The notes under the pieces were generated by a model. That model was given only the letters and a program-made list of their open reading frames with translations, was not told the DNA's origin and ran no database searches. A DNA stretch of 64,000 bases. Source: an uncultured bacterium (GTDB taxonomy: Bacteria > Planctomycetota > UBA8742 > UBA2392). The translations under genes were made by a program, and so were the position numbers. The stretch covers positions 62,001-126,000 of the forward strand of contig CALLQI010000022.1 in the NCBI GenBank assembly GCA_938014885.1, read 5' to 3'. Shown here piece after piece: positions 8,721 to 16,742 of the stretch. Positions within the stretch are counted from its first letter, which is position 1, and the number at the start of each line of letters is the position of its first letter.

Positions 8721-10067
8721 ATGAAGTCTCGCTCGCTCCTGGTTCTGCCCGTTCTGCTGGTGCTTGGGTTGGCCTGCGCGGCCGCGCTGTTTCTGAACAA
8801 GCCCGCGCGCAGCAACGCCACGTTTGCTTGCGCCCCTATCGCCGACCATGCTGACAGCGAGCCTCTGCGCACCGGCGACCAGCCCCTGGTGCTGACCGGC
8901 GCGCCCGAAAGTGTCGAACAGCAGCAGCCCCTCGCCACGCCGGCACCGGCCGCCGATGAGGCACAGCCGGCAACCAATACGCATGAGGACGTGACCGACA
9001 CGATCTCGCGCATGCAGGATGAAGCCAAAACCAGGGCAATCGAAGAAGCTGAGCTGAAGGCGTTAGCCGCTGAACTCAAGAAGCTGATCGACGAGATGCC
9101 CTGCTTCGCCACGATCAGCGGAACGGTGCTGGACCAGCGCGGGCAGCCTGTGGCCGGGGCCTCGATCCGCGCAACCTATGACCCCGCTGTCGCCTCGCCT
9201 CAGGAGCCTTCGGAGGGCTCGCGGCGGCGCATCCGCACCAGCACCATGACGCTTGCCACCACGGAAGCCGACGGAACTTACACTGCGCGCGTGACGTTGT
9301 TCGTGCCGGCGAAGACCGGCAGCATTGCCCTCAAACTCTCAGCGCTGCACCCGGCCTACATCGCCGACGCGCCGGTGGAAATCACGGTCAACCGCGACGA
9401 AACCCGCACCGGCATTGACCTGACGATGACCCAGGGTGCCACAGTCAAGGGCACCGTGCGCGATGCCTACGGCGCGCCAATTGAGGGCGCGAAGGTGTAC
9501 GCCGGCGCCGGCCTGTCGGCCAAGCGCGGCGGGCGCTCAGCCACGATCGGCAGCGCGGTCACGGACGCGCAGGGCCAGTACATCATGCAGGGCCTGAAGA
9601 CGGGCGAGATGTGGGTGGCGGCCAACGCCATGGGATACGGGCCGCAGGACAAGGGTGTGGACCTGAACGTGACCGTGGGCCAGGAGTTTCTGGCACCGGA
9701 CATCACGCTGGCGATGCAGACCGCACTGCAGTTCAAGGTCTACGGCGGCGAATTCAGCAGCGGCAAGGTCGGCGTCACGATCACGCCGCTCGAAGGAAAG
9801 GCGCAATACGTGACGGCAGGCATCGGCAAGGACGGCATCGTGCTGGTGAATTGCCGCTTCAGCGGGCAGGCCACACTCAGCGTAACCACCGCAGGCTTTG
9901 GGACCGCGTCACCGATCACGCTGAACATCACCGACGCGATCCACAACGACCTGGGCATGATTGAGCTGGTGGCCATGACGCCGGCCAGTCCCACGCCTCC
10001 GCGCATCAAAAGCGTCAGCCCGGAAGACCAGCGTTCCGGGCCAATGCCCGAACGTTCGTTGCGGTAA
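8721..10067 (+). CDS. exported protein with carboxypeptidase-regulatory-like domains
   Basis: 448 residues with an N-terminal signal or anchor helix (LLVLPVLLVLGLACAAALFL). A Pro/Ala-rich spacer and a short predicted coiled coil (EAKTRAIEEAELKALAAELK) come next, followed by at least three beta-sandwich units of carboxypeptidase-regulatory-like type: ISGTVLDQRGQPVAGASI, VKGTVRDAYGAPIEGAKVYA and a final unit near residues 330-420. The pattern resembles the large protein at 3503-6490, which suggests that both serve the same envelope function. It converges on rpe with a two-base gap. No enzyme domain is visible. Confidence 0.75.
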   Translation: MKSRSLLVLPVLLVLGLACAAALFLNKPARSNATFACAPIADHADSEPLRTGDQPLVLTGAPESVEQQQPLATPAPAADEAQPATNTHEDVTDTISRMQDEAKTRAIEEAELKALAAELKKLIDEMPCFATISGTVLDQRGQPVAGASIRATYDPAVASPQEPSEGSRRRIRTSTMTLATTEADGTYTARVTLFVPAKTGSIALKLSALHPAYIADAPVEITVNRDETRTGIDLTMTQGATVKGTVRDAYGAPIEGAKVYAGAGLSAKRGGRSATIGSAVTDAQGQYIMQGLKTGEMWVAANAMGYGPQDKGVDLNVTVGQEFLAPDITLAMQTALQFKVYGGEFSSGKVGVTITPLEGKAQYVTAGIGKDGIVLVNCRFSGQATLSVTTAGFGTASPITLNITDAIHNDLGMIELVAMTPASPTPPRIKSVSPEDQRSGPMPERSLR

Positions 10068-10069
10068 GC

Positions 10070-10708
10070 CTAGGCAACGCGCAGGCTTTGGATGCGCTGC
10101 CTGTAGTCGCCGCTGAAGACGTAGCTGCCGGCCACGATCACGTTGGCACCGGCGGCCACGGCTTCCTTCACCGTTTCCGCATTGATACCGCCGTCGATTT
10201 CGATGTCGAGTTGCGGTGCCAGCTTGCGGGCCTTGCGCACGGTTTCGAGCACTTTGGCGATGAACTTCTGGCCGCCGAATCCCGGCCACACGCTCATGAT
10301 CAGCAGCATGTCGATCTGGCCCAGCCACTCCTCGGCGGCCGCGATGTCGGTGTCGGGGTTCAGCACCAGGCCCGGCTTGACGCCTGCCTTGCGGATGTCG
10401 GCCAAGGTTTGCGTGATCGGCGCGTTGGCCTCAACGTGAATCGTCAGGTAGCCCGCGCCGGCCTTGGCGAAATCGGCTATGTAGCGCTGCGGGTCGGTCA
10501 TCATCAGGTGGCAATCGAGCGGCTTGGTGGCGACCTTCTTGATCGCGGCCACGACCGGCGGACCGATGGTCAGGTTGGGTACGAAGTGCGCGTCCATCAC
10601 GTCCACATGCAGCAGATCAGCCCCGGCGGCCTCAATGGCGCGAACTTCTTCACCGATGCGGGCGAAGTCGCAGGAAAGCAGGCTGGGGGCAATCTTCAGG
10701 TTGGGCAT
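10070..10708 (-). CDS. rpe: ribulose-phosphate 3-epimerase
   Basis: A 212-residue TIM barrel that interconverts ribulose 5-phosphate and xylulose 5-phosphate in the pentose phosphate pathway. Family signatures are intact: KIAPSLLSCDFARIGEEV at the N-terminus, DVMDAHFVPNLTIGPPV (metal-binding His and catalytic Asp), LDCHLMM, LIMSVWPGFGGQKFI, EIDGGIN and the phosphate-binding segment ending VAGSYVFSGD. The ATG at 10706-10708 gives the usual N-terminus. A GTG at 10732, overlapping the pgk stop, would add eight residues and could allow translational coupling. It is cytosolic and lies directly downstream of pgk on the same strand, so the two carbon-metabolism genes are probably one transcript. Confidence 0.95.
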   Translation of the reverse strand: MPNLKIAPSLLSCDFARIGEEVRAIEAAGADLLHVDVMDAHFVPNLTIGPPVVAAIKKVATKPLDCHLMMTDPQRYIADFAKAGAGYLTIHVEANAPITQTLADIRKAGVKPGLVLNPDTDIAAAEEWLGQIDMLLIMSVWPGFGGQKFIAKVLETVRKARKLAPQLDIEIDGGINAETVKEAVAAGANVIVAGSYVFSGDYRQRIQSLRVA

Positions 10709-10728
10709 TGTGTTTCCGGAACGGTCGA

Positions 10729-11925
10729 TCACTTCACGAGGGCTTCCAGCGCCGGCATGGGTTCGCCTTGCAGCAGGGTCAGGCTTGCGCCGCCGCCGGT
10801 GCTTACGTGGCTCATGTGCTTGTCCTGCTGGAAGTGTTCTGCGGCGGCCGCGCTGTCGCCTCCGCCTACCACGCTGAAAGCGCCGGCCTTGGTGCTTTCG
10901 GCGATGGCGTTGACAATGGCGCGGGTGCCGTTGCTGAAGCGTTCTTTCTCGAACACCCCCATCGGCCCGTTGAACAGGATGGTTTTGGCGCGCTTGATCG
11001 CGTCGTTGAAGCGGCGCGCGGTCTGGTCGCCGATGTCAAAGGCGGCCTTGCCGGCGGGCACGTCGCCGTTGACTTCCATGGCCGACTCATCGTCCATGCT
11101 GCTGCTTACCACGTGGTCGTTGGGAAGGTGGACGATCACGCCCAAGTCGCTGGCCTTGGCCATGATGTCTTTGCACGTCGGCACCAGTGTGTCGTCGCAC
11201 AGCGAGTTGCCGATCTCGACACCCTGCGAAAGCAGGAACGTGTAGGCCATGCCGCCGCCGATGCAGATCTCGTTCACTTTCGGCAGCAGGTTGTTGATCA
11301 GCGGAATCTTGTCGCTGACCTTCGCCCCGCCAAGCACTGCGAGACACGGGCGCTTGGGATTCGTCAGCACGGTGCTTAGCGCATCGACTTCGGCCTTCAC
11401 CAGCAAGCCTGCCGCGCTGGGCAGCAGCTTCGCCGGCCAGGTCATGCTGGCGTCGGCGCGGTGGCAGGTGCCAAACGCGTCATTCACATAGAACTCGCCG
11501 TGGGCGGCCAGCTCGCGCCCGAAAGCCTCCGCCCCTTTGGATTCCGCCTTGTGAAAGCGCAGGTTTTCCAGCAGCAGCGCGCGGCCGTCGTGGATGCCCG
11601 TCACCGTGCGATGGGTCTGCTCACCGACGCAATCGGGCGTCAGCGGCACCTCAAAACCCAGCAGCTCAGACAGGCGCTGCGCCACGGGCTTGAGGCTGAA
11701 CGCGGCCTCAAAGCCTTTGCCCTCGGGGCGGCCGAGGTGGCTGCACAGGATGACGCGCGCGCCCATGCCCAGCAACTTGCGAATCGTCGGCAGAGCGGCC
11801 GTGATGCGCTGGTCGCTGGAGATCGCGCCGCCTTCAAGAGGGACGTTGAAGTCCGCGCGCACCAGCACACGCTTGCCCTTGAGGTCGCCAAGTGAGTCGA
11901 TGCCCTTGATTTTGCCGTAGTCCAT
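10729..11925 (-). CDS. pgk: phosphoglycerate kinase
   Basis: A 398-residue cytosolic enzyme that makes ATP from 1,3-bisphosphoglycerate in glycolysis, or runs in reverse in gluconeogenesis. Length and motifs fit the family: GKRVLVRADFNVPLEGG near the N-terminus, LCSHLGRPEG, ENLRFHKAE, AVLGGAKVSDKI, ILFNGPMGVFE and the C-terminal VVGGGDSAAAAE with HVSTGGGASLTLL. It is the first gene of a pgk-rpe pair. The roughly 360 bases upstream, to the terminator at 12288, hold no convincing gene and probably include its promoter. Confidence 0.97.
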   Translation of the reverse strand: MDYGKIKGIDSLGDLKGKRVLVRADFNVPLEGGAISSDQRITAALPTIRKLLGMGARVILCSHLGRPEGKGFEAAFSLKPVAQRLSELLGFEVPLTPDCVGEQTHRTVTGIHDGRALLLENLRFHKAESKGAEAFGRELAAHGEFYVNDAFGTCHRADASMTWPAKLLPSAAGLLVKAEVDALSTVLTNPKRPCLAVLGGAKVSDKIPLINNLLPKVNEICIGGGMAYTFLLSQGVEIGNSLCDDTLVPTCKDIMAKASDLGVIVHLPNDHVVSSSMDDESAMEVNGDVPAGKAAFDIGDQTARRFNDAIKRAKTILFNGPMGVFEKERFSNGTRAIVNAIAESTKAGAFSVVGGGDSAAAAEHFQQDKHMSHVSTGGGASLTLLQGEPMPALEALVK

Positions 11926-12287
11926 GACAGGCCCCCTGGCCGCACTATAGCCCAGCCTTGGTTGCGGAAAAGGCGCGCCCTTGGGATTCGCAATTCGGCG
12001 TTGGGCGAAGTTTGTTTCCGCATCCGCGACAGTTCAGCTTGCAGGAATTTGTCCAACCTTCAGGCGGGTGTTACGTTTTAAGCACAGGAAAGGAGATGAC
12101 ACCGACGCACAGGTTACGGAAGACGGAATTCTGATCGCGGTACCCCACGACCGCGCTCTCCCTCCCAAACCGTGATTCCGAAATTCGCAGCCTGCGCGAC
12201 ACCGCTGCACCCAGGAAATCGGCTCCCACTCACCGGATCTGCCATCCACCCGACGATTTCCGCCACCCTCATCTCCGATCCACCCAC
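11926..12287. other. 362-base intergenic region with no convincing gene
   Basis: This stretch lies between the start of pgk and a terminator. I see no RNA gene or recognised regulatory motif. A plus-strand frame from a TTG at 11981 to 12175 would encode 64 residues with a protein-like end (VTEDGILIAVPHDRALPPKP), and AAAGGAG occurs inside it at 12087-12093, but no start codon is correctly spaced from it. The bases nearest pgk probably hold its promoter. Confidence 0.4.
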
Positions 12288-12312
12288 CGGGCCCCGCTTC
12301 CTGCGGGGCCCG
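12288..12312 (-). terminator. intrinsic terminator of the 12338-12694 gene
   Basis: A perfect 10-base-pair inverted repeat, CGGGCCCCGC / GCGGGGCCCG, around the loop TTCCT. It begins 25 bases past the stop codon of the minus-strand gene at 12338, and no plus-strand gene lies directly upstream. A T-rich stretch (AACTTTTG) lies on the plus-strand side, so it might work in both directions. Confidence 0.6.
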
Positions 12313-12337
12313 AACTTTTGGCGCGGTGTCGGGTCCC

Positions 12338-12694
12338 TTACTCCAGCAGCTTGTTGGCAAGGTCGGCCACGCGCTGCGTCAGTTGCTCGCGCTGCTTGAA
12401 GGCAGGCATGGCGTCGGACTCAAGCTGGTGCATCAGTTGCCGCAGCTCATCAAGGAAAGGCTGCAGGGCCGGCCGCTGGCTCAGGCGTGAAAAGTTGCGA
12501 CGGCCGCACTCGGACCAGAACACGCGGCCCTCTACATGTTCAACCACCCGCTCAATCGCCCAGGCCCAGAATCGCTGGCGATTCCAGTCGGCCTGTGCGG
12601 CCGGCCCGTGAGTAGGCCCCAGGCGGCGGACGACCTCGTCGCGGTATGCTCCGGCGGCGCGGGCCGCGGCGGTGTTGAGCGACTGCGGGGTCAT
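12338..12694 (-). CDS. small protein of unknown function, divergent from dnaA
   Basis: A 118-residue soluble, helical, Arg/Gln/Ala-rich protein (SLNTAAARAAGAYRDEVV, FWAWAIERVVEHVEGRVFW). The C-terminal third, LMHQLESDAMPAFKQREQ onwards, looks like a coiled coil. There is no signal peptide, membrane segment or recognised domain. The ATG at 12692-12694 is preferred because the longer frame runs into the dnaA upstream region with basic low-complexity sequence. It is the only gene between pgk and dnaA, transcribed away from dnaA, and ends in its own terminator. I do not recognise it. Confidence 0.55.
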   Translation of the reverse strand: MTPQSLNTAAARAAGAYRDEVVRRLGPTHGPAAQADWNRQRFWAWAIERVVEHVEGRVFWSECGRRNFSRLSQRPALQPFLDELRQLMHQLESDAMPAFKQREQLTQRVADLANKLLE

Positions 12695-12920
12695 GGTGTC
12701 ACTTTGCGTTGGTGTTGCGCTCACGGCCACACGAAGTCGGCAGCGGCGCAAGTAAACTTGGCATTGCACGGCGACGGGTTGTCAAGCAACAACTGCGAAC
12801 AACGTGCGCGCAATTTGCGGATGGCTGCGGACAACTTGAGCGTGCCGCCAAGTCATGCAGACAGTGCGATGTCCTGAAACGCCCAAAACAAGGCAGTTGC
12901 GAGGCATTTGCGTACAGGAT

Positions 12921-12947
12921 TTGACGAACACTTTTGTCGGTGATACT
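12921..12947 (+). promoter_or_regulatory. candidate dnaA promoter
   Basis: A sigma-70-like pair upstream of dnaA: -35 TTGACG at 12921-12926 and -10 GATACT at 12942-12947 with a 15-base spacer, which is shorter than ideal. It would give a leader of about 150 bases that includes the tandem repeat at 13068. Confidence 0.35.
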
Positions 12948-13067
12948 TTCGCCCCTCCACGCAGCAAGAACACCTAAACAGACAAAGGGGCGACACCAAA
13001 TCATCATCTGGCTTACTGCGGATGATGGGGTTCCGGTTCGATTCCTGGTTCGGCGCGGGCGAGTGCG

Positions 13068-13094
13068 GTTGCAGCAGGACAGTTGCAGCAGGAC
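13068..13094 (+). repeat. tandem 14-base repeat before dnaA
   Basis: Two head-to-tail copies of GTTGCAGCAGGAC separated by one A lie just before the dnaA ribosome binding site (GGAG at 13095-13098). The second copy runs straight into it, so the repeat could affect ribosome access or serve as a protein-binding site. It may also be a chance duplication. Confidence 0.5.
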
Positions 13095-13105
13095 GGAGCA
13101 AGTCA

Positions 13106-14512
13106 GTGACAGAAACGCTAGCCAGGGAACAATGGAGCCGCATCCTGACTGACCTTCAAGGTCATGTCGGTGAAGAGGTGTTCAACCTTTGGCTGCGCAA
13201 CACCCTGATCGTGCGCCTTGAGCCCACCCTGATTGAAGTTGGCGTGCCCAACCTCGTCGTCAGCGACTGGCTGAAGGCGCAGTACAGCAACCAGATCCTC
13301 AGCAGCGTGCAGCGCGTCGTGGGGTTTAAGCCCACTGACATCAAGTACAGCGTGAACGGCCACCTGTTCCGGCAGTTGCGCAAACAGGAAGAGACCGCTC
13401 GGCGCGCCTCGGGCGATATCAACCCGACGGCCCGTGACCGCGTGGCGCCGCCGCAGAATCCGCGCCAGATTTTCAACCTGAACGAACGCTACACGCTTGA
13501 TCGCGTGATCGTGGGCCCGAACAACCAGCTCGCCTTCAACTGTGCGTGGGAAGTCGCGCGTAAGCCCGGCGAAAGCTTCAACCCGCTGTTCATCTATGGC
13601 AAGACCGGCGTGGGCAAGACGCACCTGCTGCAAGGCGTCGCGCGCGAAGTGCTTGAGCGCTTCCCCAGCCGCGAGACGCTGTACATACCCGCCGAATACT
13701 TCGTGAACCAGTACGTGCAGGCGCTTCAGAAGCGCGACGTGGAGCCTTTCCGCCAGCGTTTCCGCAACCTGGACGTACTCATCATCGACGACCTGCACTT
13801 CCTCAGTGGCAAGGACGCCAGCCAGACCGAGCTGCTTCACACGCTGAACGCGCTGGAGCAGGCGGGCAAGCAGGTGATCCTGGCCAGCGACCAGCACCCG
13901 CGCGATCTGGAAGAAATCACAGAGCACCTGACCACGCGCTTCATGCAGGGCATGATCGCCGAGATCGCGCTGCCGCCGCGCAACACGCGCCTGGCAATCA
14001 TCAAGAGCAAGCTGGAAGGACATCGCCAGCTCTTCAGCCAGCCCGTCGTCGAGTTTCTGGCCGACCACCTTGAATGCAACGTCCGTGAACTGGAAGGCTA
14101 CGTCACGCGCCTGGTTGCGCTGGCCGGCCTGACCGGCGAGAAAGTCACCGTGCAACTGGCTGAGCAAGCACTGCAGGACTTCCTGTCGGCGCGCTCACGC
14201 ATGGTGGACCTGACCGACATCGAAAACGTTGTTATCGCGCATTACGGTGTCACCAGCCAGCAGCTTCACAGCCGCCTGCGCAAGCGCCCGGTCGCGCTGG
14301 CCCGGCAAGTGTGCATGTACCTGGCGCGCCGTTTGACTTCGTATTCGCTGAAAGAGATCGGCCGCTTCTTCGGCGGCAAGAACCACACCACGGTGGTGTT
14401 CGCCGTGCAAGCCATCGAAGAAAAAGCCGCCAAGCACGCGGCCCTGAACGACGAAGTTGAGCACCTGCGCCGCCAGCTCATGGGCGAAGGCCGCAACGGC
14501 CGCCGCTCGTAG
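13106..14512 (+). CDS. dnaA: chromosomal replication initiator DnaA
   Basis: A 468-residue AAA+ ATPase that binds oriC, melts it and loads the helicase. It has all four domains: an N-terminal interaction domain (EQWSRILTDLQGHVGEEVF), a variable linker, the AAA+ core with Walker A (YGKTGVGKTHLL), Walker B (VLIIDDLHFLSG) and sensor residues, and the DNA-binding domain with the signature GGKNHTTVVFAVQAI. I chose the GTG at 13106 because GGAG lies seven bases upstream; the frame is open to 13022, but the extra 28 residues are not DnaA-like. It is transcribed alone and followed by a clear terminator. Confidence 0.97.
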   Translation: MTETLAREQWSRILTDLQGHVGEEVFNLWLRNTLIVRLEPTLIEVGVPNLVVSDWLKAQYSNQILSSVQRVVGFKPTDIKYSVNGHLFRQLRKQEETARRASGDINPTARDRVAPPQNPRQIFNLNERYTLDRVIVGPNNQLAFNCAWEVARKPGESFNPLFIYGKTGVGKTHLLQGVAREVLERFPSRETLYIPAEYFVNQYVQALQKRDVEPFRQRFRNLDVLIIDDLHFLSGKDASQTELLHTLNALEQAGKQVILASDQHPRDLEEITEHLTTRFMQGMIAEIALPPRNTRLAIIKSKLEGHRQLFSQPVVEFLADHLECNVRELEGYVTRLVALAGLTGEKVTVQLAEQALQDFLSARSRMVDLTDIENVVIAHYGVTSQQLHSRLRKRPVALARQVCMYLARRLTSYSLKEIGRFFGGKNHTTVVFAVQAIEEKAAKHAALNDEVEHLRRQLMGEGRNGRRS

Positions 14513-14617
14513 ATCGCAGCCGCTTCGACTGCGTCAGCAGGTTCCGTGAACTTTCATAACGTGCCTTTGCTAACGCTGCGGCTTGTTCCATAGACCTGTC
14601 GCATCGGTATGATTCGC

Positions 14618-14645
14618 AACCCGCCGCCCCTTAGCGGCGGGTTCT
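14618..14645 (+). terminator. intrinsic terminator after dnaA
   Basis: A perfect 10-base-pair stem, AACCCGCCGC / GCGGCGGGTT, with loop CCCTTA, followed by TTCT. It lies about 105 bases past the dnaA stop and about 35 bases before the shikimate gene, separating the two transcription units. Confidence 0.75.
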
Positions 14646-14678
14646 GCTTATGGCGGGCAGACACGTGGGAGATGCACC

Positions 14679-16688
14679 TTGAGCTTTGAGCCGCTGGTTG
14701 TTGGTGTCGCCGCCCTTTCCGGCGAGCACCGCCGTCCGCAGGACCTTGCTGAGCATCCGCTGCCAACGGCCGTCGAGCTGCGCCTTGACCTGCTCGGCGA
14801 CTGGAAGCGCGTGCTGGCTGACATCCAGCCGCTGATTGACCATGTCGGCGAACTTACGGGTCCCGGCGGCAACGGCCCCGCCCCCATCATCATCGGCACC
14901 TGTCGCCGCGTGCAGGACGGCGGCAAGTTCGATGGCACCGAAGAACAGCGCCTGAAGCTGCTCGAGACCCTGGGCGCTGTCTGCGACTACGTCGATGTCG
15001 AAAGCGGCGTGAAAGCCCGCGTCCCGGCCTCAAAAACCATCCGCAGCATGCACGACTTCAAGGGCATCCCCGCCGACCTTGAGGCCGCGCTGAAGTCCCT
15101 TCGCGAAGAAGGCGGCGCGGTGTTCAAGATCGTTGCCACTGCTGCCAGCCTTTCCGACAACCTGAAGATTCGTGACTTCCTGAAAGGCAAAACCGACGTC
15201 GCCACCTGGCTGATGGGCGAGTACGGCCTGCCATCGCGCCTGCTGGCGCTGGCCTGGGGCAGCCGCTTCACCTGTTGCAGCCTGGAAGGTGCCGCGCTGG
15301 CACCCGGCATGCCGGACTTCGGCCGCATGGTGAACCTGTTCCGCGCCTACTGGATCACCGACAACACGGAACTGTTCGGCATCACCGGCCTGCATGTGGG
15401 GCACAGCGGCAGCCCGCTGCTGCATAACAACGCGCTGGCCTCGCAGCGTCGCAACGCCGTGTACCTGCCGCTGGCGGCGACTTCGCCGGAAGACTTCCTG
15501 GCATTTGCCAAGGGCGTCAACCTGACCGGCGCCAGCGTCACCGTCCCGTTCAAAGAGGCGCTGCACGCCCAGTGCTCACGCCTGGATGAAGCCGCTGAAG
15601 CTACCGGTGCCGTGAACACCCTGCTGCGACTGCCCGACGGCGGCTGGCGCGGCCGCAACACCGACGTGGACGGCTTTGGTGAAGACCTGAAGGCGCATTA
15701 CGCCAAGCCGCTGTACGGCCGCACAGCGCTGGTGCTGGGCGCGGGCGGCTCAGCCCGTGCGATCGTCTGGGCGCTGCGGCGTGAAGGTGCGCGGGTGGTA
15801 CTGCACGCGCGCCGCTACGAGCAGGCGATGTCACTGGCCTCAAAGTTCAGCGCGGAGGCCATTGCCGACCCGGCCGCTATGGAAGGCACGATCGATCTGC
15901 TGGTGAACACCACGCCCTGCGGCATGCGTGGCGACAACGAAGACCAGTGCCCGGTCGAGTTCGAACAGATCGCGCCGAAGCTGGCCCACGACGCGCTCGT
16001 TTACGATCTCGTCTATGAACCGGCAGTGACGCCGCTGCTGCGGGCCGCCCGCGAACTTGGCATCGCTTGCGTCAACGGCGCGGGCATGCTGCGCCGGCAG
16101 GCCGCCTTGCAGGCACAGATCTTTGGCTATTCGCTGCGGCACGACCTGCCCGAAGCCCCCAAGACCACCCAGCACGTGTGGCTGGTGGGATATCGCGGTG
16201 CGGGCAAGAGTGCGCTTGCGCGCGAATTGTCAATCGCCATGCACCGGCGCTCGCTGGACACGGACGCCAAGCTGGAACTGAACGCGGGCAAAAGCATCCG
16301 CACCATCTTTGCGGCCGAAGGCGAAGACCGCTTCCGCAAACTGGAAACGCTTGAGATCGATAAGGCCGCAGCCTCAAAGCCCGACGCCGTGATCGCAGTG
16401 GGCGGTGGCGCGATTGAAGACGACGCCAACATAGCCCGCATGCGCGCCAGCGGCGTAGTGGTGTTCCTGGATGCCCCGCTGGATGTGTTGCTGAAGCGGC
16501 TGAGCAGCGACGACACCCGGCCCTCGCTGACCGGCCGGCCGGTCGCCGAAGAAACCCCGGAAGTGCTTGAGCGCCGCATGCCGGCATATCGCAAGGCCGC
16601 GCACATTCGCTGGCAGGTGAAGGACGAGCCCGCACGCAGTCAGGCTGGCGAAATTGCCGCGTTGCTGGCACAGTTTCGCAAGGCGTAA
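14679..16688 (+). CDS. trifunctional shikimate-pathway protein: AroD-AroE-AroK fusion
   Basis: A single 669-residue chain carries three consecutive enzymes. Residues 1-225 are type I 3-dehydroquinate dehydratase (VELRLD, catalytic His125 in SMHDF, Schiff-base Lys150 in FKIVAT). Residues about 231-490 are shikimate dehydrogenase (HSGSPLLHN, ASVTVPFK with Lys292, GRNTDVDGF, dinucleotide-binding GAGGSARA). Residues about 498-669 are shikimate kinase (Walker A GYRGAGKS, DTDAKLE, RFRKLE, VGGGAI, TRPSLTGRP). All key residues are present, so it should take dehydroquinate to shikimate 3-phosphate in the cytosol. The start is TTG at 14679 with GGAG at 14668-14671; no in-frame ATG fits. It heads an operon with the prepilin peptidase 54 bases on. 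AroD-AroE fusions are known; the added kinase is unusual for bacteria. Confidence 0.93.
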   Translation: MSFEPLVVGVAALSGEHRRPQDLAEHPLPTAVELRLDLLGDWKRVLADIQPLIDHVGELTGPGGNGPAPIIIGTCRRVQDGGKFDGTEEQRLKLLETLGAVCDYVDVESGVKARVPASKTIRSMHDFKGIPADLEAALKSLREEGGAVFKIVATAASLSDNLKIRDFLKGKTDVATWLMGEYGLPSRLLALAWGSRFTCCSLEGAALAPGMPDFGRMVNLFRAYWITDNTELFGITGLHVGHSGSPLLHNNALASQRRNAVYLPLAATSPEDFLAFAKGVNLTGASVTVPFKEALHAQCSRLDEAAEATGAVNTLLRLPDGGWRGRNTDVDGFGEDLKAHYAKPLYGRTALVLGAGGSARAIVWALRREGARVVLHARRYEQAMSLASKFSAEAIADPAAMEGTIDLLVNTTPCGMRGDNEDQCPVEFEQIAPKLAHDALVYDLVYEPAVTPLLRAARELGIACVNGAGMLRRQAALQAQIFGYSLRHDLPEAPKTTQHVWLVGYRGAGKSALARELSIAMHRRSLDTDAKLELNAGKSIRTIFAAEGEDRFRKLETLEIDKAAASKPDAVIAVGGGAIEDDANIARMRASGVVVFLDAPLDVLLKRLSSDDTRPSLTGRPVAEETPEVLERRMPAYRKAAHIRWQVKDEPARSQAGEIAALLAQFRKA

Positions 16689-16742
16689 CGACGCGCCCGT
16701 GCCGATAAGGATTGGCGGCACAGTGCAAGCACGGGGCCGGCC

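Larger units (their letters stand above)
12695..13105. other. dnaA upstream region, candidate replication origin
   Basis: 411 bases without a convincing gene, between divergent genes and just upstream of dnaA, a frequent place for oriC. Two 9-mers, TGCGAACAA (near 12788) and TGCGGACAA (near 12828), are the reverse complement of TTGTYCGCA, which differs from the DnaA box TTATCCACA at three and two positions. The stretch near 12890-13010 is less GC-rich than its surroundings and could serve as an unwinding element. No canonical DnaA box is present, so the call rests mainly on position and on genes tending to point away from this spot. Confidence 0.35.

Noticed and set aside
11981..12175. Possible 64-codon gene upstream of pgk
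   Set aside because: The end looks protein-like, but no start codon is properly spaced from the internal AAAGGAG, and the N-terminal half looks random. Left as intergenic.
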